A DNA stretch of 64,000 nt from Streptomyces lincolnensis (GCF_021173675.1 NZ_JAIHON010000011.1:62001-126000); one strand, 5' to 3'; positions 24,851 through 34,485 are shown, counted from the stretch's first letter. Translations and numbers: made by a program. The notes: generated by a model not told the origin, from the sequence alone.

Positions 24851-26674
24851 ATGCAGATTCAAGACCTTCCGTATCCCGACCCGGGTGTGCCGGACGCCCG
24901 TTCGGGCCCCCGATTCCTGTGGTGGCTGTTCAGAAACCAACTGGGCGGACAGCTCAGATCGCTGGTCTGGGGAGTGCTGCACTTCGGGTCCATCTCCTTG
25001 ATCCCGTTCTGTGTCGGCCTGGCCGTCCAGGCGGTCGTCGAGCGCTCCGGCTCCCGGCTCGCCCTCGCGGGCGGTCTGCTGGGTCTGTGCTGCGTCGGCA
25101 ACGCGGTCGGCGAGACCTTCCTGCACCGCGCCGCGGTCACCAACTGGATCACGGCGGCCGCGCGCGTCCAGCAACTGCTGGCCCGCAAGGCGGCTCTGCT
25201 CGGCTCGGCGCTGACCCGACGGGTGGCCGCCGGCGAGGTGGTGGCCGTCTCCACCGGCGACGTCGAGAAGATCGGCTGGTTCGTGGAGGCCCTCTCCCGC
25301 TTCACCGCGGCGGCTCTCACCCTCGTGCTGGTCTGCGTCGGCCTGGTCGTCTACCAGCCCTCGCTCGGCGTGGTCGTCGCCGTGGGCCTCCCGGTCCTCG
25401 CGCTGGCCGTGCTCCCGCTGCTGCCCCGCGCCACCCGGCGCGCGGACTTCCAGCGGGAGAAGGCGGGACGCGCCACCGAACTGGCCTCGGACACCGTCGC
25501 CGGTCTGCGGGTCCTGCGCGGCATCGGCGGCGAGGAGCTCTTCCTCGACCGCTACCGCGGCGCCTCCCAGGAGGTCCGCCACGCGGCCGTACGCAGTGCC
25601 CGCATGTGGTCCCTGATCTCCGCGATCCAGGTCCTGCTGCCGGGACTGCTGCTGATCGCGGTCGTCTGGTACGGCGTCAACCTGGCCCGCGACGGCCGGA
25701 TCGGCGTCGGCGAGCTGGTCGCCGTCTACAGCTCGGTCATGATCCTCACCTATCCGTTGCGGCACTTCGAAGAGATCGCGATGGCCTACTCCTTCTCGCG
25801 CCCCTCGGCCCGGCGGGCCGCGCGGGTGCTGGCCCTGGAGCGGGCCACCGACACGGAGGGGACCCTCGCCGCCGAGGTACCGACCGGGGACCTGTACGAC
25901 CCCGCGACCGGTCTGCTCGCGCCCGCCGGCCGGCTCACCGCCGTGGTGTGCGGCGACCCGGACGCGGCGGGACGGCTGGCGGAACGACTGGGCGGACATC
26001 CCTCGGAGCAGAGCACGTCGGTACTGCTGGGCGGAGTCGCGCTGGACGACCTGCCGCTCGACTCCGCCCGTACCGCCGTCCTCGTCCAGGACAAGGACCC
26101 GGTGCTGCTGTCCGGCACCCTGCGTGAGCTGCTCGACGTGCCCGCGTCGGGCAAGGTCGGTGCCGAGGAGGCGCTGGCGGCCGCGCAGTGCGACGACGTG
26201 CTGGCGGCTCTCGCCCAGGGCTCGGTCGGCGCCGCGGACCCGATGGACGCCCGCATCACCGAACGCGGGCGCTCCCTGTCCGGCGGCCAGCGCCAGCGCC
26301 TGGCCCTGGCCCGGTCGCTGATCACGGACCCGGGGGTGCTCGTCCTGGACGAGCCGACCTCCGCCGTCGACTCGCACACCGAGGCCCGGATCGCGGCCGG
26401 AGTGCGGGAGCTGCGCGAGGGCCGCACGACCGTCGTCTTCACCTCCTCGCCCCTGCTCCTGGACCGCGCCGACCGGGTCGTGCTGGTCCACGAGGGCGAG
26501 GTCACGGCGGTCGGCGTGCATCGCGACCTGGTGCGCAAGGACCCGCGGTACCGGGCGGTCGTGACCCGCGAGACCGACGAGGAGGCCACCGTGAGCGGCG
26601 CACTGGTGGAACTGGACGACATGAGCGACATGGACGAGATGGACGAACTGGAAGAGATCGAGGAGACAGCATGA
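24851..26674 (+). CDS. ABC exporter half with degenerate Walker A and H-loop
   Basis: The 607-residue protein is a TMD-NBD half-transporter (six helices, residues 25-300). The NBD keeps signature LSGGQRQRLALA (about residue 476) and Walker B VLVLDEPTSAVD. Walker A, at about 366-374, reads CGDPDAAGR: the Lys and Ser/Thr are lost. The H-loop His is also lost (VVFTSSPLLL). The C-terminus ends in a Met/Asp/Glu-rich acidic tail. It overlaps the next gene by ATGA, and the two must form a heterodimer in which this subunit supplies the good signature. The ATG at 24851 is the natural start; the frame upstream is not conserved-looking. Confidence 0.9.
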   Translation: MQIQDLPYPDPGVPDARSGPRFLWWLFRNQLGGQLRSLVWGVLHFGSISLIPFCVGLAVQAVVERSGSRLALAGGLLGLCCVGNAVGETFLHRAAVTNWITAAARVQQLLARKAALLGSALTRRVAAGEVVAVSTGDVEKIGWFVEALSRFTAAALTLVLVCVGLVVYQPSLGVVVAVGLPVLALAVLPLLPRATRRADFQREKAGRATELASDTVAGLRVLRGIGGEELFLDRYRGASQEVRHAAVRSARMWSLISAIQVLLPGLLLIAVVWYGVNLARDGRIGVGELVAVYSSVMILTYPLRHFEEIAMAYSFSRPSARRAARVLALERATDTEGTLAAEVPTGDLYDPATGLLAPAGRLTAVVCGDPDAAGRLAERLGGHPSEQSTSVLLGGVALDDLPLDSARTAVLVQDKDPVLLSGTLRELLDVPASGKVGAEEALAAAQCDDVLAALAQGSVGAADPMDARITERGRSLSGGQRQRLALARSLITDPGVLVLDEPTSAVDSHTEARIAAGVRELREGRTTVVFTSSPLLLDRADRVVLVHEGEVTAVGVHRDLVRKDPRYRAVVTRETDEEATVSGALVELDDMSDMDEMDELEEIEETA

Positions 26675-28452
26675 TCGGCGTGGCGCCACCGGCGTACGAC
26701 CCGGCGGCCCCGACGACGGCGAACACCCTGCCCGTCGGCGCCACCGCGACCGTACGCGTCTACGTGGCCGAACTGTTCCGCCGGCATCGGCGTGCCTTCC
26801 TGCTCCTCGTCGGTGTCAACACGGTGGCCGTCATCGCCTCGATGGCCGGTCCGTGGCTGCTGGGCGGGCTCGTGGAACGGGTGTCGGAGGAGGCCCGTGA
26901 ACTCCATCTGGGCCTGACGGCCGGGCTGTTCCTGCTCGCACTGACCATCCAGGCGGTGTTCGTCCGGGAGGTGCGGCTGCGCGGGGCGATGCTCGGCGAG
27001 CGGATGCTGGCCGACCTGCGCGAGGACTTCCTCGTCCGGTCGGTCGGCCTGCCGCCGGGTGTCCTGGAACGGGCCGGCACCGGTGACCTGCTGTCCCGGA
27101 TCACCACGGACATCGACCGGCTGTCCAACGCGATGCGCGAGGCCGTGCCCCAGCTGGCCATCGGCGTGGTGTGGGCGGCCCTCCTGCTGGGCGGGCTCGT
27201 CATCACCGCACCACCGCTGGCGGGCGCGGTGCTGTTCGCCGTGCCCCTGCTGGTGGTCGGTTGCCGCTGGTACTTCAGGCGGGCGCCGTCGGCCTACCGC
27301 TCGGAGTCCGCCGGGTACGCCGCCGTCGCGGCCGCGCTCACGGAGACCGTGGACGCCGGGCGCACCGTCGAGGCCCACCGCCTCGCCGCGCGCCGCATCG
27401 CCCACTCGGAGCGCCGCATCAAGGAGTGGACGGCCTGGGAGCGCTACACCCTCTGGCTGCGGTCGGTGCTCTTCCCGGTCGTCAACATCACCCATGTCAC
27501 CGTCCTCACCTCGGTGCTGATGGTCGGCGGCGTGTTCGTGCTCCAGGGCTGGATCGACATCGGGCAGATGACGACGGGCGCGCTGATCGCCCAGATGCTC
27601 GTCGACCCCGTCGGGCTCATCCTGCGCTGGTACGACGAGCTCCAGGTGGCGGAGGTGTCGCTGGCCCGGCTGGTCGGCGTGCGGGACATCGAGCCCGACG
27701 CCGGGGACGACACGCTGGCCCCCGACGGGCGCCATGTGCAGGCGGACAAGGTGCACTTCGGCTACCTCGAAGGGGTCGACGTGCTGCGCAAGGTGTCCCT
27801 GGAGGTCGCCCCCGGCACCCGGTTGGCGCTGGTCGGGCCCTCCGGCGCGGGCAAGTCCACCCTCGGCAGGCTGCTCGCCGGGATCTACGGACCCCGGACC
27901 GGCCGGATCACCCTGGGCGGCGCCGAACTCTCCCGGATGCCGGCGGAACGCGTGCGCTCGCACGTCGCCCTGGTCAACCAGGAGCACCACGTCTTCGTGG
28001 GCTCCCTGCGCGACAACCTGCTCCTCGCCCGCACGGACGCGGCCGACGCCGAGCTGTGGGCCGCGCTGGGCGCGGTGGACGCGGACGTCTGGGCGCGCGC
28101 CCTGGACGACGGTCTGGACACCGAGGTCGGCTCCGGCGGCCTGGTCCTCACCCCGGCCCAGGCCCAGCAGATCGCCCTGGCCCGGCTGGTGCTCGCCGAC
28201 CCGCACACCCTCGTCCTGGACGAGGCGACCTCCCTCCTCGACCCCCGGGCCGCACGCCATCTGGAACGCTCCCTCGCCCGCGTCCTCGACGGCCGCACAG
28301 TCGTCGCCATCGCCCACCGCCTCCACACCGCCCACGACGCCGACATCATCGCCGTCGTCGAGAACGGCCGGATCAGCGAGCTGGGCAGCCACGACGAGCT
28401 GGTCGCGGCGGACGGCGCGTATGCGGCGCTGTGGCGGTCGTGGCACGGGTGA
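26671..28452 (+). CDS. ABC exporter half with intact Walker A but degenerate signature
   Basis: The 593-residue partner has six TM helices (residues 38-330) and an NBD with canonical Walker A GPSGAGKST (about 389), Q-loop LVNQEHHVF, Walker B TLVLDEATSLLD and H-loop IAHRLHT. The signature reads VLTPAQAQQIALA instead of LSGGQ (about 493). Paired with the upstream subunit, one ATP site has all canonical parts and the other has all degenerate parts. The start ATG overlaps the upstream stop. The substrate is unknown. Confidence 0.92.
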   Translation: MIGVAPPAYDPAAPTTANTLPVGATATVRVYVAELFRRHRRAFLLLVGVNTVAVIASMAGPWLLGGLVERVSEEARELHLGLTAGLFLLALTIQAVFVREVRLRGAMLGERMLADLREDFLVRSVGLPPGVLERAGTGDLLSRITTDIDRLSNAMREAVPQLAIGVVWAALLLGGLVITAPPLAGAVLFAVPLLVVGCRWYFRRAPSAYRSESAGYAAVAAALTETVDAGRTVEAHRLAARRIAHSERRIKEWTAWERYTLWLRSVLFPVVNITHVTVLTSVLMVGGVFVLQGWIDIGQMTTGALIAQMLVDPVGLILRWYDELQVAEVSLARLVGVRDIEPDAGDDTLAPDGRHVQADKVHFGYLEGVDVLRKVSLEVAPGTRLALVGPSGAGKSTLGRLLAGIYGPRTGRITLGGAELSRMPAERVRSHVALVNQEHHVFVGSLRDNLLLARTDAADAELWAALGAVDADVWARALDDGLDTEVGSGGLVLTPAQAQQIALARLVLADPHTLVLDEATSLLDPRAARHLERSLARVLDGRTVVAIAHRLHTAHDADIIAVVENGRISELGSHDELVAADGAYAALWRSWHG

Positions 28453-29213
28453 GGTGAGTGGGGGCCGGGGGTGAGCGGGGCTCGGCTCGGGATGAGGGAG
28501 GGCTTGGGTTGGGGTGAGCGAGGGTTCGGCTCGGGGTGAGCGGGGGCTCGGCTCGGGGGTGACTGCCGAGCGGAGCCTTCGCTTCGGGCAGCTGTCGGGT
28601 GGGTGTGTGGTGCGGAGGCTGTCGGGTCGGGTGTCGCCGGACGGCCACGCCTTGCCGGGGCCTTCGCGAGGTGACAGGCGGCGGAGGACGTCTCACAGTG
28701 GCGGCCGACGGAGGGTGTCTGGCGGCGGCCGGCGGAGGGTGTCTGGCGGCAGCCGGCGGAGGGTGTCTGGCGGCAGCCGGCGGAGGGTGTCTGGCGGCAG
28801 CCGGCGGAGGGTGTCTGGCGGCAGCCGGCGGAGGGTGTCTGGCGGCAGCCGGCGGAGGGTGTCTGGCGGCGGCCGGCGGCTGGGGACGCCCGCCGGCCGT
28901 CGGCCGCTGGTGGGGCGGGCCGGCGACCGGAGTGGAGAAGGACCGTGGTCCCCGACCACCCGCAGACGCCTGACCTCGGTCCCGGCCCCGCTCCGGGCAT
29001 GGTGGGCCCGGGCCGGGCCTCACGGTGCCGGGTCTCTCCTCGTGCCGTGCCGTTGCGCGGTCCCGAAAAGGGGTGGAAGGCTGGATATCGGCACCGGCTC
29101 GGGGAGTGCCCGGGGACGGTCGGGTTCCCCGGGTGCGGTCTGTGCCCCGTGCCCCGGCGGTCCACCGTCGAGCGCGGCGACACCGGGCCCGTCCCCACCA
29201 CCTGGAGGTACCC
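28453..29213. other. G-rich intergenic region with repeats
   Basis: The 761 bp after the ABC operon hold no convincing gene. The first 100 bp contain about three imperfect copies of a GTGAGCG...CTCGGCTCGGG unit; the middle holds the 24-bp minisatellite. Because repeat periods are multiples of 3, several frames on both strands are open, including a very long spurious minus-strand frame. Confidence 0.7.
28721..28864. repeat. 24-bp minisatellite, six full copies
   Basis: Six head-to-tail copies of a 24-bp unit (core GCCGGCGGAGGGTGTCTGGC, phase arbitrary) run from 28721 to 28864. Five are identical and the first differs by one base. Degenerate copies flank it at about 28699-28720 and 28865-28888. 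On the minus strand one frame reads repeated DTLRRLPP, but there is no start, ribosome site or conserved partner to support a protein. Near-perfect identity suggests recent expansion or homogenisation. Confidence 0.9.
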
Positions 29214-29684
29214 GTGAACAGCGCCGACGGTTGGGGAGACGACGTCTACCAGCCCGACGGATCCGAGATCCAGGACGACGCCGGTCTGCTCGACGCGGAG
29301 GACACCCTGGACAACGACGGCGTCGACGACCCCCTCGACCGGGGCTGGTCCCCTCCGGAACGGCCGTGGGCGGTGGAGCACACCGGCGTGACCGCCGCCG
29401 AACGCAGGCAGGGCGAGACACTCGACCAGCGGCTCGCCGAGGAGCAGCCGGACCTCGTCGCACCCGACGGCGACGGGATCGGCGACTGCGACGGCACCGA
29501 CGGCGAGCTCCTGGACAACGAGGTCGGCAGCGTCCGCTCCGGCCGCCTCGTCGCCCCCGACGAAGGCGCCCACGAGGACGAGGAGAGCGCGCTCGTCGCC
29601 ACGGACGTGGGCATCGACGGCGCCGCCGCCTCCGCCGAGGAGGCCGCGATGCACATCGTCGACGAGGACGCCCTGTCCGGCTGA
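29214..29684 (+). CDS. DUF5709-family acidic protein
   Basis: The 156-residue protein is very acidic (many Asp/Glu) with no cysteine-rich or membrane segment. The pattern DDVYQPDGSEIQDDAGLLDAE, the central RGWSPPERPWAVE and TAAERRQGETLDQRLAEEQPD identify the DUF5709 family of unknown function. The GTG at 29214 has TGGAGG with good spacing. rpmE2 begins 60 bp downstream and may share its transcript. No function can be assigned. Confidence 0.85.
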   Translation: MNSADGWGDDVYQPDGSEIQDDAGLLDAEDTLDNDGVDDPLDRGWSPPERPWAVEHTGVTAAERRQGETLDQRLAEEQPDLVAPDGDGIGDCDGTDGELLDNEVGSVRSGRLVAPDEGAHEDEESALVATDVGIDGAAASAEEAAMHIVDEDALSG

Positions 29685-29744
29685 CCTGCCCCGCCCCACG
29701 CCCACGCCACCGAACCCGCCGCCGAGGCCGCACGAGGAGCACGT

Positions 29745-30047
29745 ATGCAGCAGGACAAGCACCCCGACTACCGCCCCGTCGTCTTCCGCGACCGGGCCGC
29801 CGGCTACGCCTTCCTGACCCGGTCCACCGCGACCAGCGATCAGACCATCGACTGGGACGACGGCGAGACCTACCCCGTGGTGGACGTGGAGATCTCCTCC
29901 GAGAGCCACCCCTTCTACACCGGCAAGGCGCGCACCGTGGACTCCGAGGGCCGCGTCGCCCGGTTCGAGCGTCGATACGGCGACGGATCGGGCCAGGCCT
30001 CCGGCGGAAACCAGGGTTCTGGCGGAAGCCCGGGCTCCGGCGGCTGA
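29745..30047 (+). CDS. rpmE2: Ribosomal protein bL31, type B (cysteine-free)
   Basis: The 100-residue protein matches zinc-independent (C-) bL31: HPDYRPVVFRDRAAGYAFLT, RSTATSDQTIDWDDGETYPV, SSESHPFYTGKARTVD and RVARFERRYG. No cysteines are present, so it can replace the zinc-binding L31 when zinc is scarce. The last 20 residues are a Gly/Ser tail absent from most homologues. ATG follows GAGGAG. No obvious Zur box was seen directly upstream; control may come from the promoter before DUF5709. Confidence 0.9.
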   Translation: MQQDKHPDYRPVVFRDRAAGYAFLTRSTATSDQTIDWDDGETYPVVDVEISSESHPFYTGKARTVDSEGRVARFERRYGDGSGQASGGNQGSGGSPGSGG

Positions 30048-30145
30048 CAGGGTTCCGGCGGCTCGTGAGCGGCCGCGGCGGCCCGCCGGCGTGCAGCCTG
30101 CTCGCGTGGGGCGCCGTGCGGAACGGGCCTGACCGGGCGGGCCGC

Positions 30146-30940
30146 TCAGATGAAGTTGAGCGCCGCCGCGCAGCCCACCCCGCCGAGCAGCATGAACGCC
30201 GGCATCAGCACCTTCAGCTCCACCCAGCTGCCCGCCCGGAACCGCATCACCTTGGGCGGGCCGATGGGGTACCAGCGCTTGCGGCCCACCGGGATCGGCC
30301 ACAGGATCGGGCAGCCGGAGACCGTCAGGGCGTCCCCGATGTCGTGGACCAGCGCCCCCAGCAGGATCGGCAGCCCCAGCCACAGGTACTCCTGCCCCGG
30401 CGCCGTGAACAGCCAGTCCGAGCCGTTGCCCGGCTTGTCCAGGACACCGGCGAGGATCCACGAGCTGGTCGCGGCCAGCAGCCAGACCAGGACGTCGGCG
30501 CTGGAGCCCCGGGTCGCCCGCCACAGCAGGCCCTCGATGGCCAGCACCATGTGCACGAACAGGAGCGCGAGAACCGCCCAGCGGCCACCGGTGACCGCCG
30601 CCGCCGAGGCGCCCGCGCCGATCAGTACGGCCCACAGCCAGGTGTGCGTGAGGGTGCGGTGCCCGCCGGAGCGGCGCGGGTCGCCCTGCTTCCTGGTGGC
30701 CTTGTAGACGGCGTAGGAGAGCTTGTCGACGATCTCGCACAGGCCGCGGGAGATGGGACCGAAGGCCCGCGAGATGGTGGCCGCCTTGTGATCGAGGTCG
30801 GGGGCGAGCGCGGCGCCCGCGCAGATCAGGGCTCCGGCCAGCAGAACCGGCCAGGGCATGGTGTGCCCGGCCGCGGCTGCCGCCGCTCCTACGCCGAGCC
30901 AGGCGGCGGCCCCCGACAGTGAGTGCGCTGGTCCCATCAT
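30146..30940 (-). CDS. Membrane-bound metal-dependent hydrolase (YdjM-like)
   Basis: The 264-residue integral membrane protein matches the YdjM/LexA-regulated inner-membrane metal-dependent hydrolase family. It shows HSLSG near the start, LAPDLDHKAATIS and GHRTLTHTWLW, supplying His and Asp metal ligands at helix ends, and the late LVHDIGDALTVSG. The ATG at 30940 places the start directly at MMGPAHSLSG; the frame is open further upstream without conservation. It is divergent from the helicase gene. No reaction has been firmly assigned to the family. Confidence 0.8.
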   Translation of the reverse strand: MMGPAHSLSGAAAWLGVGAAAAAAGHTMPWPVLLAGALICAGAALAPDLDHKAATISRAFGPISRGLCEIVDKLSYAVYKATRKQGDPRRSGGHRTLTHTWLWAVLIGAGASAAAVTGGRWAVLALLFVHMVLAIEGLLWRATRGSSADVLVWLLAATSSWILAGVLDKPGNGSDWLFTAPGQEYLWLGLPILLGALVHDIGDALTVSGCPILWPIPVGRKRWYPIGPPKVMRFRAGSWVELKVLMPAFMLLGGVGCAAALNFI

Positions 30941-31085
30941 CGCCGTTGCCCGCCCCATTCCTCGTGTGCCGCTGTCCAGTTGACCGGGTTCGCTGACGTG
31001 TCGTCGGCGACACAGCGTAGCGTTCGCGATCTTCGTGCCCGCAGCCGATTCCCCTGTGGGGCGTCGGGGCAGGCAAGATGGGTGG

Positions 31086-33599
31086 GTGACCCTCATCGAT
31101 CAGCTGCCGCCGACCGCCGACCCGGACGCCCTCTACGAAGCCTTCGAGGGGTGGGCCCAGGAGCGCGGGCTCACGCTCTACCCGCACCAGGAGGAGGCGC
31201 TGATCGAGGTCGTCTCGGGTGCGAACGTGATCGTGTCGACGCCCACCGGGTCCGGCAAGAGCATGATCGCGGCGGGTGCCCACTTCGCCGCGCTCGCCCG
31301 TGACGAGGTCACCTTCTACACGGCGCCGATCAAGGCGCTGGTGTCGGAGAAGTTCTTCGAGCTGTGCAAGCTCTTCGGCACGGAGAACGTCGGCATGCTG
31401 ACCGGTGACGCGTCCGTCAACGCCGATGCCCCCGTCATCTGCTGCACCGCCGAGGTGCTCGCCTCGATCGCCCTGCGCGACGGCAGGAACGCCGACGTCG
31501 GCCAGGTCGTCATGGACGAGTTCCACTTCTACGCGGAGGCCGACCGCGGCTGGGCCTGGCAGATCCCCATCCTGGAGCTGCCGCAGGCGCAGTTCATCCT
31601 GATGTCGGCCACCCTCGGCGACGTCTCGATGTTCGAGAAGGACCTCACCCGACGCACCGGCAAACCGACCTCGGTGGTCCGCTCGGCGACCCGTCCGGTG
31701 CCGCTCTCCTACGAGTACAAGCTCACTCCGCTCACCGAGACGCTGACGGAGCTGCTGGAGACCAGGCAGGCGCCGGTCTACATCGTGCACTTCACGCAGG
31801 CGCAGGCCGTGGAGCGGGCGCAGGCGCTGATGAGCATCAACATGTGCACGCGCGAGGAGAAGGATCAGATCGCCGAGCTGATCGGCAACTTCCGCTTCAC
31901 CACCAAGTTCGGCCGCAACCTCTCCCGTTACGTGCGGCACGGCATCGGCGTCCATCACGCCGGCATGCTGCCCAAGTACCGGCGCCTGGTGGAGAAGCTC
32001 GCCCAGGCGGGTCTGCTGAAGGTCATCTGCGGCACGGACACGCTCGGTGTGGGCGTCAACGTCCCTATCCGGACCGTGCTGTTCACCGCTCTGACCAAGT
32101 ACGACGGAACGCGCGTGCGCACCCTGCGCGCGCGGGAGTTCCACCAGATCGCGGGCCGTGCCGGACGCGCGGGCTTCGACACGGCGGGATTCGTGGTCGC
32201 GCAGGCTCCCGAGCACGTGGTCGAGAACGAGAAGGCGCTCGCCAAGGCCGGAGACGACCCCAAGAAGCGCCGCAAGGTCGTCCGCAAGAAGGCGCCCGAG
32301 GGCTTCGTGGGGTGGACGGAGAACACCTTCGAGAAGCTCATCACCTCCGAGCCGGAGCCGCTGACCTCGCGCTTCCGGGTGACACACACGATGCTGCTGT
32401 CGGTGATCGCCCGCCCCGGCAACGCCTTCGAGGCGATGCGGCACCTGCTGGAGGACAACCACGAGCCGCGCAAGCAGCAGCTCAGGCACATCCGGCGGGC
32501 CATCGCGATCTACCGCTCGCTGCTGGACGGCGGCATCGTCGAGAAGCTCGACGAGCCGGACGCCAGCGGCCGCATCGTGCGTCTCACGGTCGACCTCCAG
32601 CAGGACTTCGCGCTGAACCAGCCGCTGTCCACCTTCGCACTGGCCGCGTTCGAGCTGCTCGACCCCGAGTCGCCGTCCTACGCCCTGGACATGGTGTCCG
32701 TCGTGGAATCCACCCTGGACGATCCCCGGCAGATCCTCGCCGCCCAGATGAACAAGGCCAAGGGCGAGGCCGTGGCCGCGATGAAGGCGGACGGCGTCGA
32801 GTACGAGGAGCGCATGGAGCGCCTCCAGGACATCACCTACCCCAAGCCCCTGGAAGAGCTGCTCTTCCACGCCTACGACACCTACCGCAAGAGCCACCCC
32901 TGGGTCGGCGACCATCCGCTCTCCCCGAAGTCCGTCATCCGCGACATGTACGAACGGGCGATGTCGTTCACGGAGTTGGTCTCCTTCTACGAGCTCGCCC
33001 GCACCGAGGGCATTGTCCTGCGCTACCTGGCCAGCGCCTACAAGACCCTGGACCACAACATCCCGGACGACCTGAAGTCCGAGGACCTGCAGGACCTGAT
33101 CGAGTGGCTGGGCGAGATGGTGCGCCAGGTCGACTCCAGTCTGCTGGACGAGTGGGAGCAGCTCGCCAACCCGGAGGTGATGACCGCCGAGGAGGCCCAG
33201 GAGAAGGCCGACGAGGTCAAGCCGGTCACCGCCAACGCGCGCGCCTTCCGTGTCCTGGTCCGCAACGCCCTGTTCCGCCGCGTCGAGCTGGCCGCCCTGG
33301 ACCAGGTCGAGGAGCTGGGCGAGATGGACTCCGAGTCCGGCTGGGACGCGGATGCCTGGGGCGAGGCGATGGACAAGTACTGGGACGAGTACGACGACCT
33401 CGGCACCGGACCCGACGCCCGTGGCCCCAAGCTGCTGGTGATCGAGGAGGAGCCGCAGCACGGCCTGTGGCGCGTCCGCCAGATCTTCGACGACCCGAAC
33501 GACGATCACGACTGGGGCATCAGCGCGGAGGTGGACCTCGCCGCCTCCGACGCGGAGGGCCGCGCCGTCGTCCGTGTCACCGATGTCGGCCAGCTGTGA
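31086..33599 (+). CDS. HelY/Mtr4-like superfamily 2 RNA helicase
   Basis: The 837-residue protein has a DEAD/DEAH helicase core. Q-like LYPHQEEAL precedes Walker A TPTGSGKS (about residue 53), motif II DEFH (about 144), motif III SATLGD, and the C-terminal core with GVGVNVPIRTV and HQIAGRAGRAG (motif VI). A long helical C-terminal part follows, as in HelY and Ski2-like proteins that unwind RNA. GTG at 31086 starts VTLIDQLPP; the frame upstream is not conserved. The thioesterase gene follows 19 bp downstream. Confidence 0.9.
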   Translation: MTLIDQLPPTADPDALYEAFEGWAQERGLTLYPHQEEALIEVVSGANVIVSTPTGSGKSMIAAGAHFAALARDEVTFYTAPIKALVSEKFFELCKLFGTENVGMLTGDASVNADAPVICCTAEVLASIALRDGRNADVGQVVMDEFHFYAEADRGWAWQIPILELPQAQFILMSATLGDVSMFEKDLTRRTGKPTSVVRSATRPVPLSYEYKLTPLTETLTELLETRQAPVYIVHFTQAQAVERAQALMSINMCTREEKDQIAELIGNFRFTTKFGRNLSRYVRHGIGVHHAGMLPKYRRLVEKLAQAGLLKVICGTDTLGVGVNVPIRTVLFTALTKYDGTRVRTLRAREFHQIAGRAGRAGFDTAGFVVAQAPEHVVENEKALAKAGDDPKKRRKVVRKKAPEGFVGWTENTFEKLITSEPEPLTSRFRVTHTMLLSVIARPGNAFEAMRHLLEDNHEPRKQQLRHIRRAIAIYRSLLDGGIVEKLDEPDASGRIVRLTVDLQQDFALNQPLSTFALAAFELLDPESPSYALDMVSVVESTLDDPRQILAAQMNKAKGEAVAAMKADGVEYEERMERLQDITYPKPLEELLFHAYDTYRKSHPWVGDHPLSPKSVIRDMYERAMSFTELVSFYELARTEGIVLRYLASAYKTLDHNIPDDLKSEDLQDLIEWLGEMVRQVDSSLLDEWEQLANPEVMTAEEAQEKADEVKPVTANARAFRVLVRNALFRRVELAALDQVEELGEMDSESGWDADAWGEAMDKYWDEYDDLGTGPDARGPKLLVIEEEPQHGLWRVRQIFDDPNDDHDWGISAEVDLAASDAEGRAVVRVTDVGQL

Positions 33600-33618
33600 G
33601 CACAGGAGAATCCCACCC

Positions 33619-34485
33619 ATGACGAACCCGGCGGAGAAGCTGGTCGACCTGCTCGACCTGGAGCCGATCGAGGTCAACATCTTCCGCGGCCGCAGTCCCC
33701 AGGAGTCGCTGCAGCGGGTGTTCGGCGGCCAGGTGGCCGGACAGGCGCTGGTCGCCGCCGCCCGCACCACCGAGGGCGACCGGCCGGTGCACTCGCTGCA
33801 CGCGTACTTCCTGCGTCCCGGCCGGCCGGGCGTGCCGATCGTGTACCAGGTCGAACGGGTGCGGGACGGCAGGTCGTTCACCACGCGCCGGGTCACCGCC
33901 GTGCAGCAGGGCCGCACGATCTTCAATCTCACCGCCTCCTTCCACAAGCCTGAACAGGGGAGCTTCGAGCACCAGTTGCCGCCGGCCCGGAAGGTCCCGG
34001 ACCCCGAGTCGCTGCCGACGGTCACGGAGGAGATCCGGGAGCACATGGGCGCGCTGCCCGAGCACCTGGAGCGGATGGCGCGCCGCCAGCCCTTCGACAT
34101 CCGCTATGTGGACCGGCTGCGCTGGACCTCGCAGGAGGTCGAGGACGCCGAGCCGCGCAGCGCGGTGTGGATGCGCGCGGTCGGGCCGCTCGGCGACGAC
34201 CCGGTCGTGCACACCTGCGCGCTGACGTACGCCAGTGACATGACCCTCCTGGACGCCGTCCGCATCCCGGTAGAGCCCCTGTGGGGCCCGCGGAGCTTCG
34301 ACATCGCCTCGCTGGACCACGCCATGTGGTTCCACCGGCCGTTCCGCGCGGACGAGTGGTTCCTGTACGACCAGGAGTCACCGATCGCGACGGGCGGCCG
34401 GGGGCTGGCCCGCGGCCGGATCTACGACCTGGAGGGGCGGCTGCTCGTATCGGTCGTCCAGGAGGGGCTCTTCAGGGAGCTGTAG
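33619..34485 (+). CDS. tesB: Acyl-CoA thioesterase II
   Basis: The 288-residue protein has two tandem hot-dog folds of the TesB type. Recognisable parts are VFGGQVAGQALVAA and VHSLHAYFLRPG in the first half, and SLDHAMWFHRPF (with the catalytic Asp) and VVQEGLFREL (with the catalytic Gln) in the second. It hydrolyses medium- or long-chain acyl-CoA to fatty acid and CoA. ATG at 33619 has AGGAGA upstream. It probably forms an operon with the helicase and converges on the DUF6397 gene with only 27 bp between. Confidence 0.93.
   Translation: MTNPAEKLVDLLDLEPIEVNIFRGRSPQESLQRVFGGQVAGQALVAAARTTEGDRPVHSLHAYFLRPGRPGVPIVYQVERVRDGRSFTTRRVTAVQQGRTIFNLTASFHKPEQGSFEHQLPPARKVPDPESLPTVTEEIREHMGALPEHLERMARRQPFDIRYVDRLRWTSQEVEDAEPRSAVWMRAVGPLGDDPVVHTCALTYASDMTLLDAVRIPVEPLWGPRSFDIASLDHAMWFHRPFRADEWFLYDQESPIATGGRGLARGRIYDLEGRLLVSVVQEGLFREL

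Noticed and set aside
28721..28864. CRISPR array
   Set aside because: The units are directly abutting with no unique spacers and no cas genes are present.
28693..28959. Minus-strand DTLRRLPP repeat protein
   Set aside because: It arises solely from the 24-bp minisatellite; no ribosome site, non-repeat domain or conserved start supports it.
27885..34100. A 2071-codon minus-strand frame
   Set aside because: It is antisense to well-supported genes (ABC exporter, DUF5709, rpmE2, helicase), has no conserved domain and is open only because of codon bias and repeats with a period divisible by 3.
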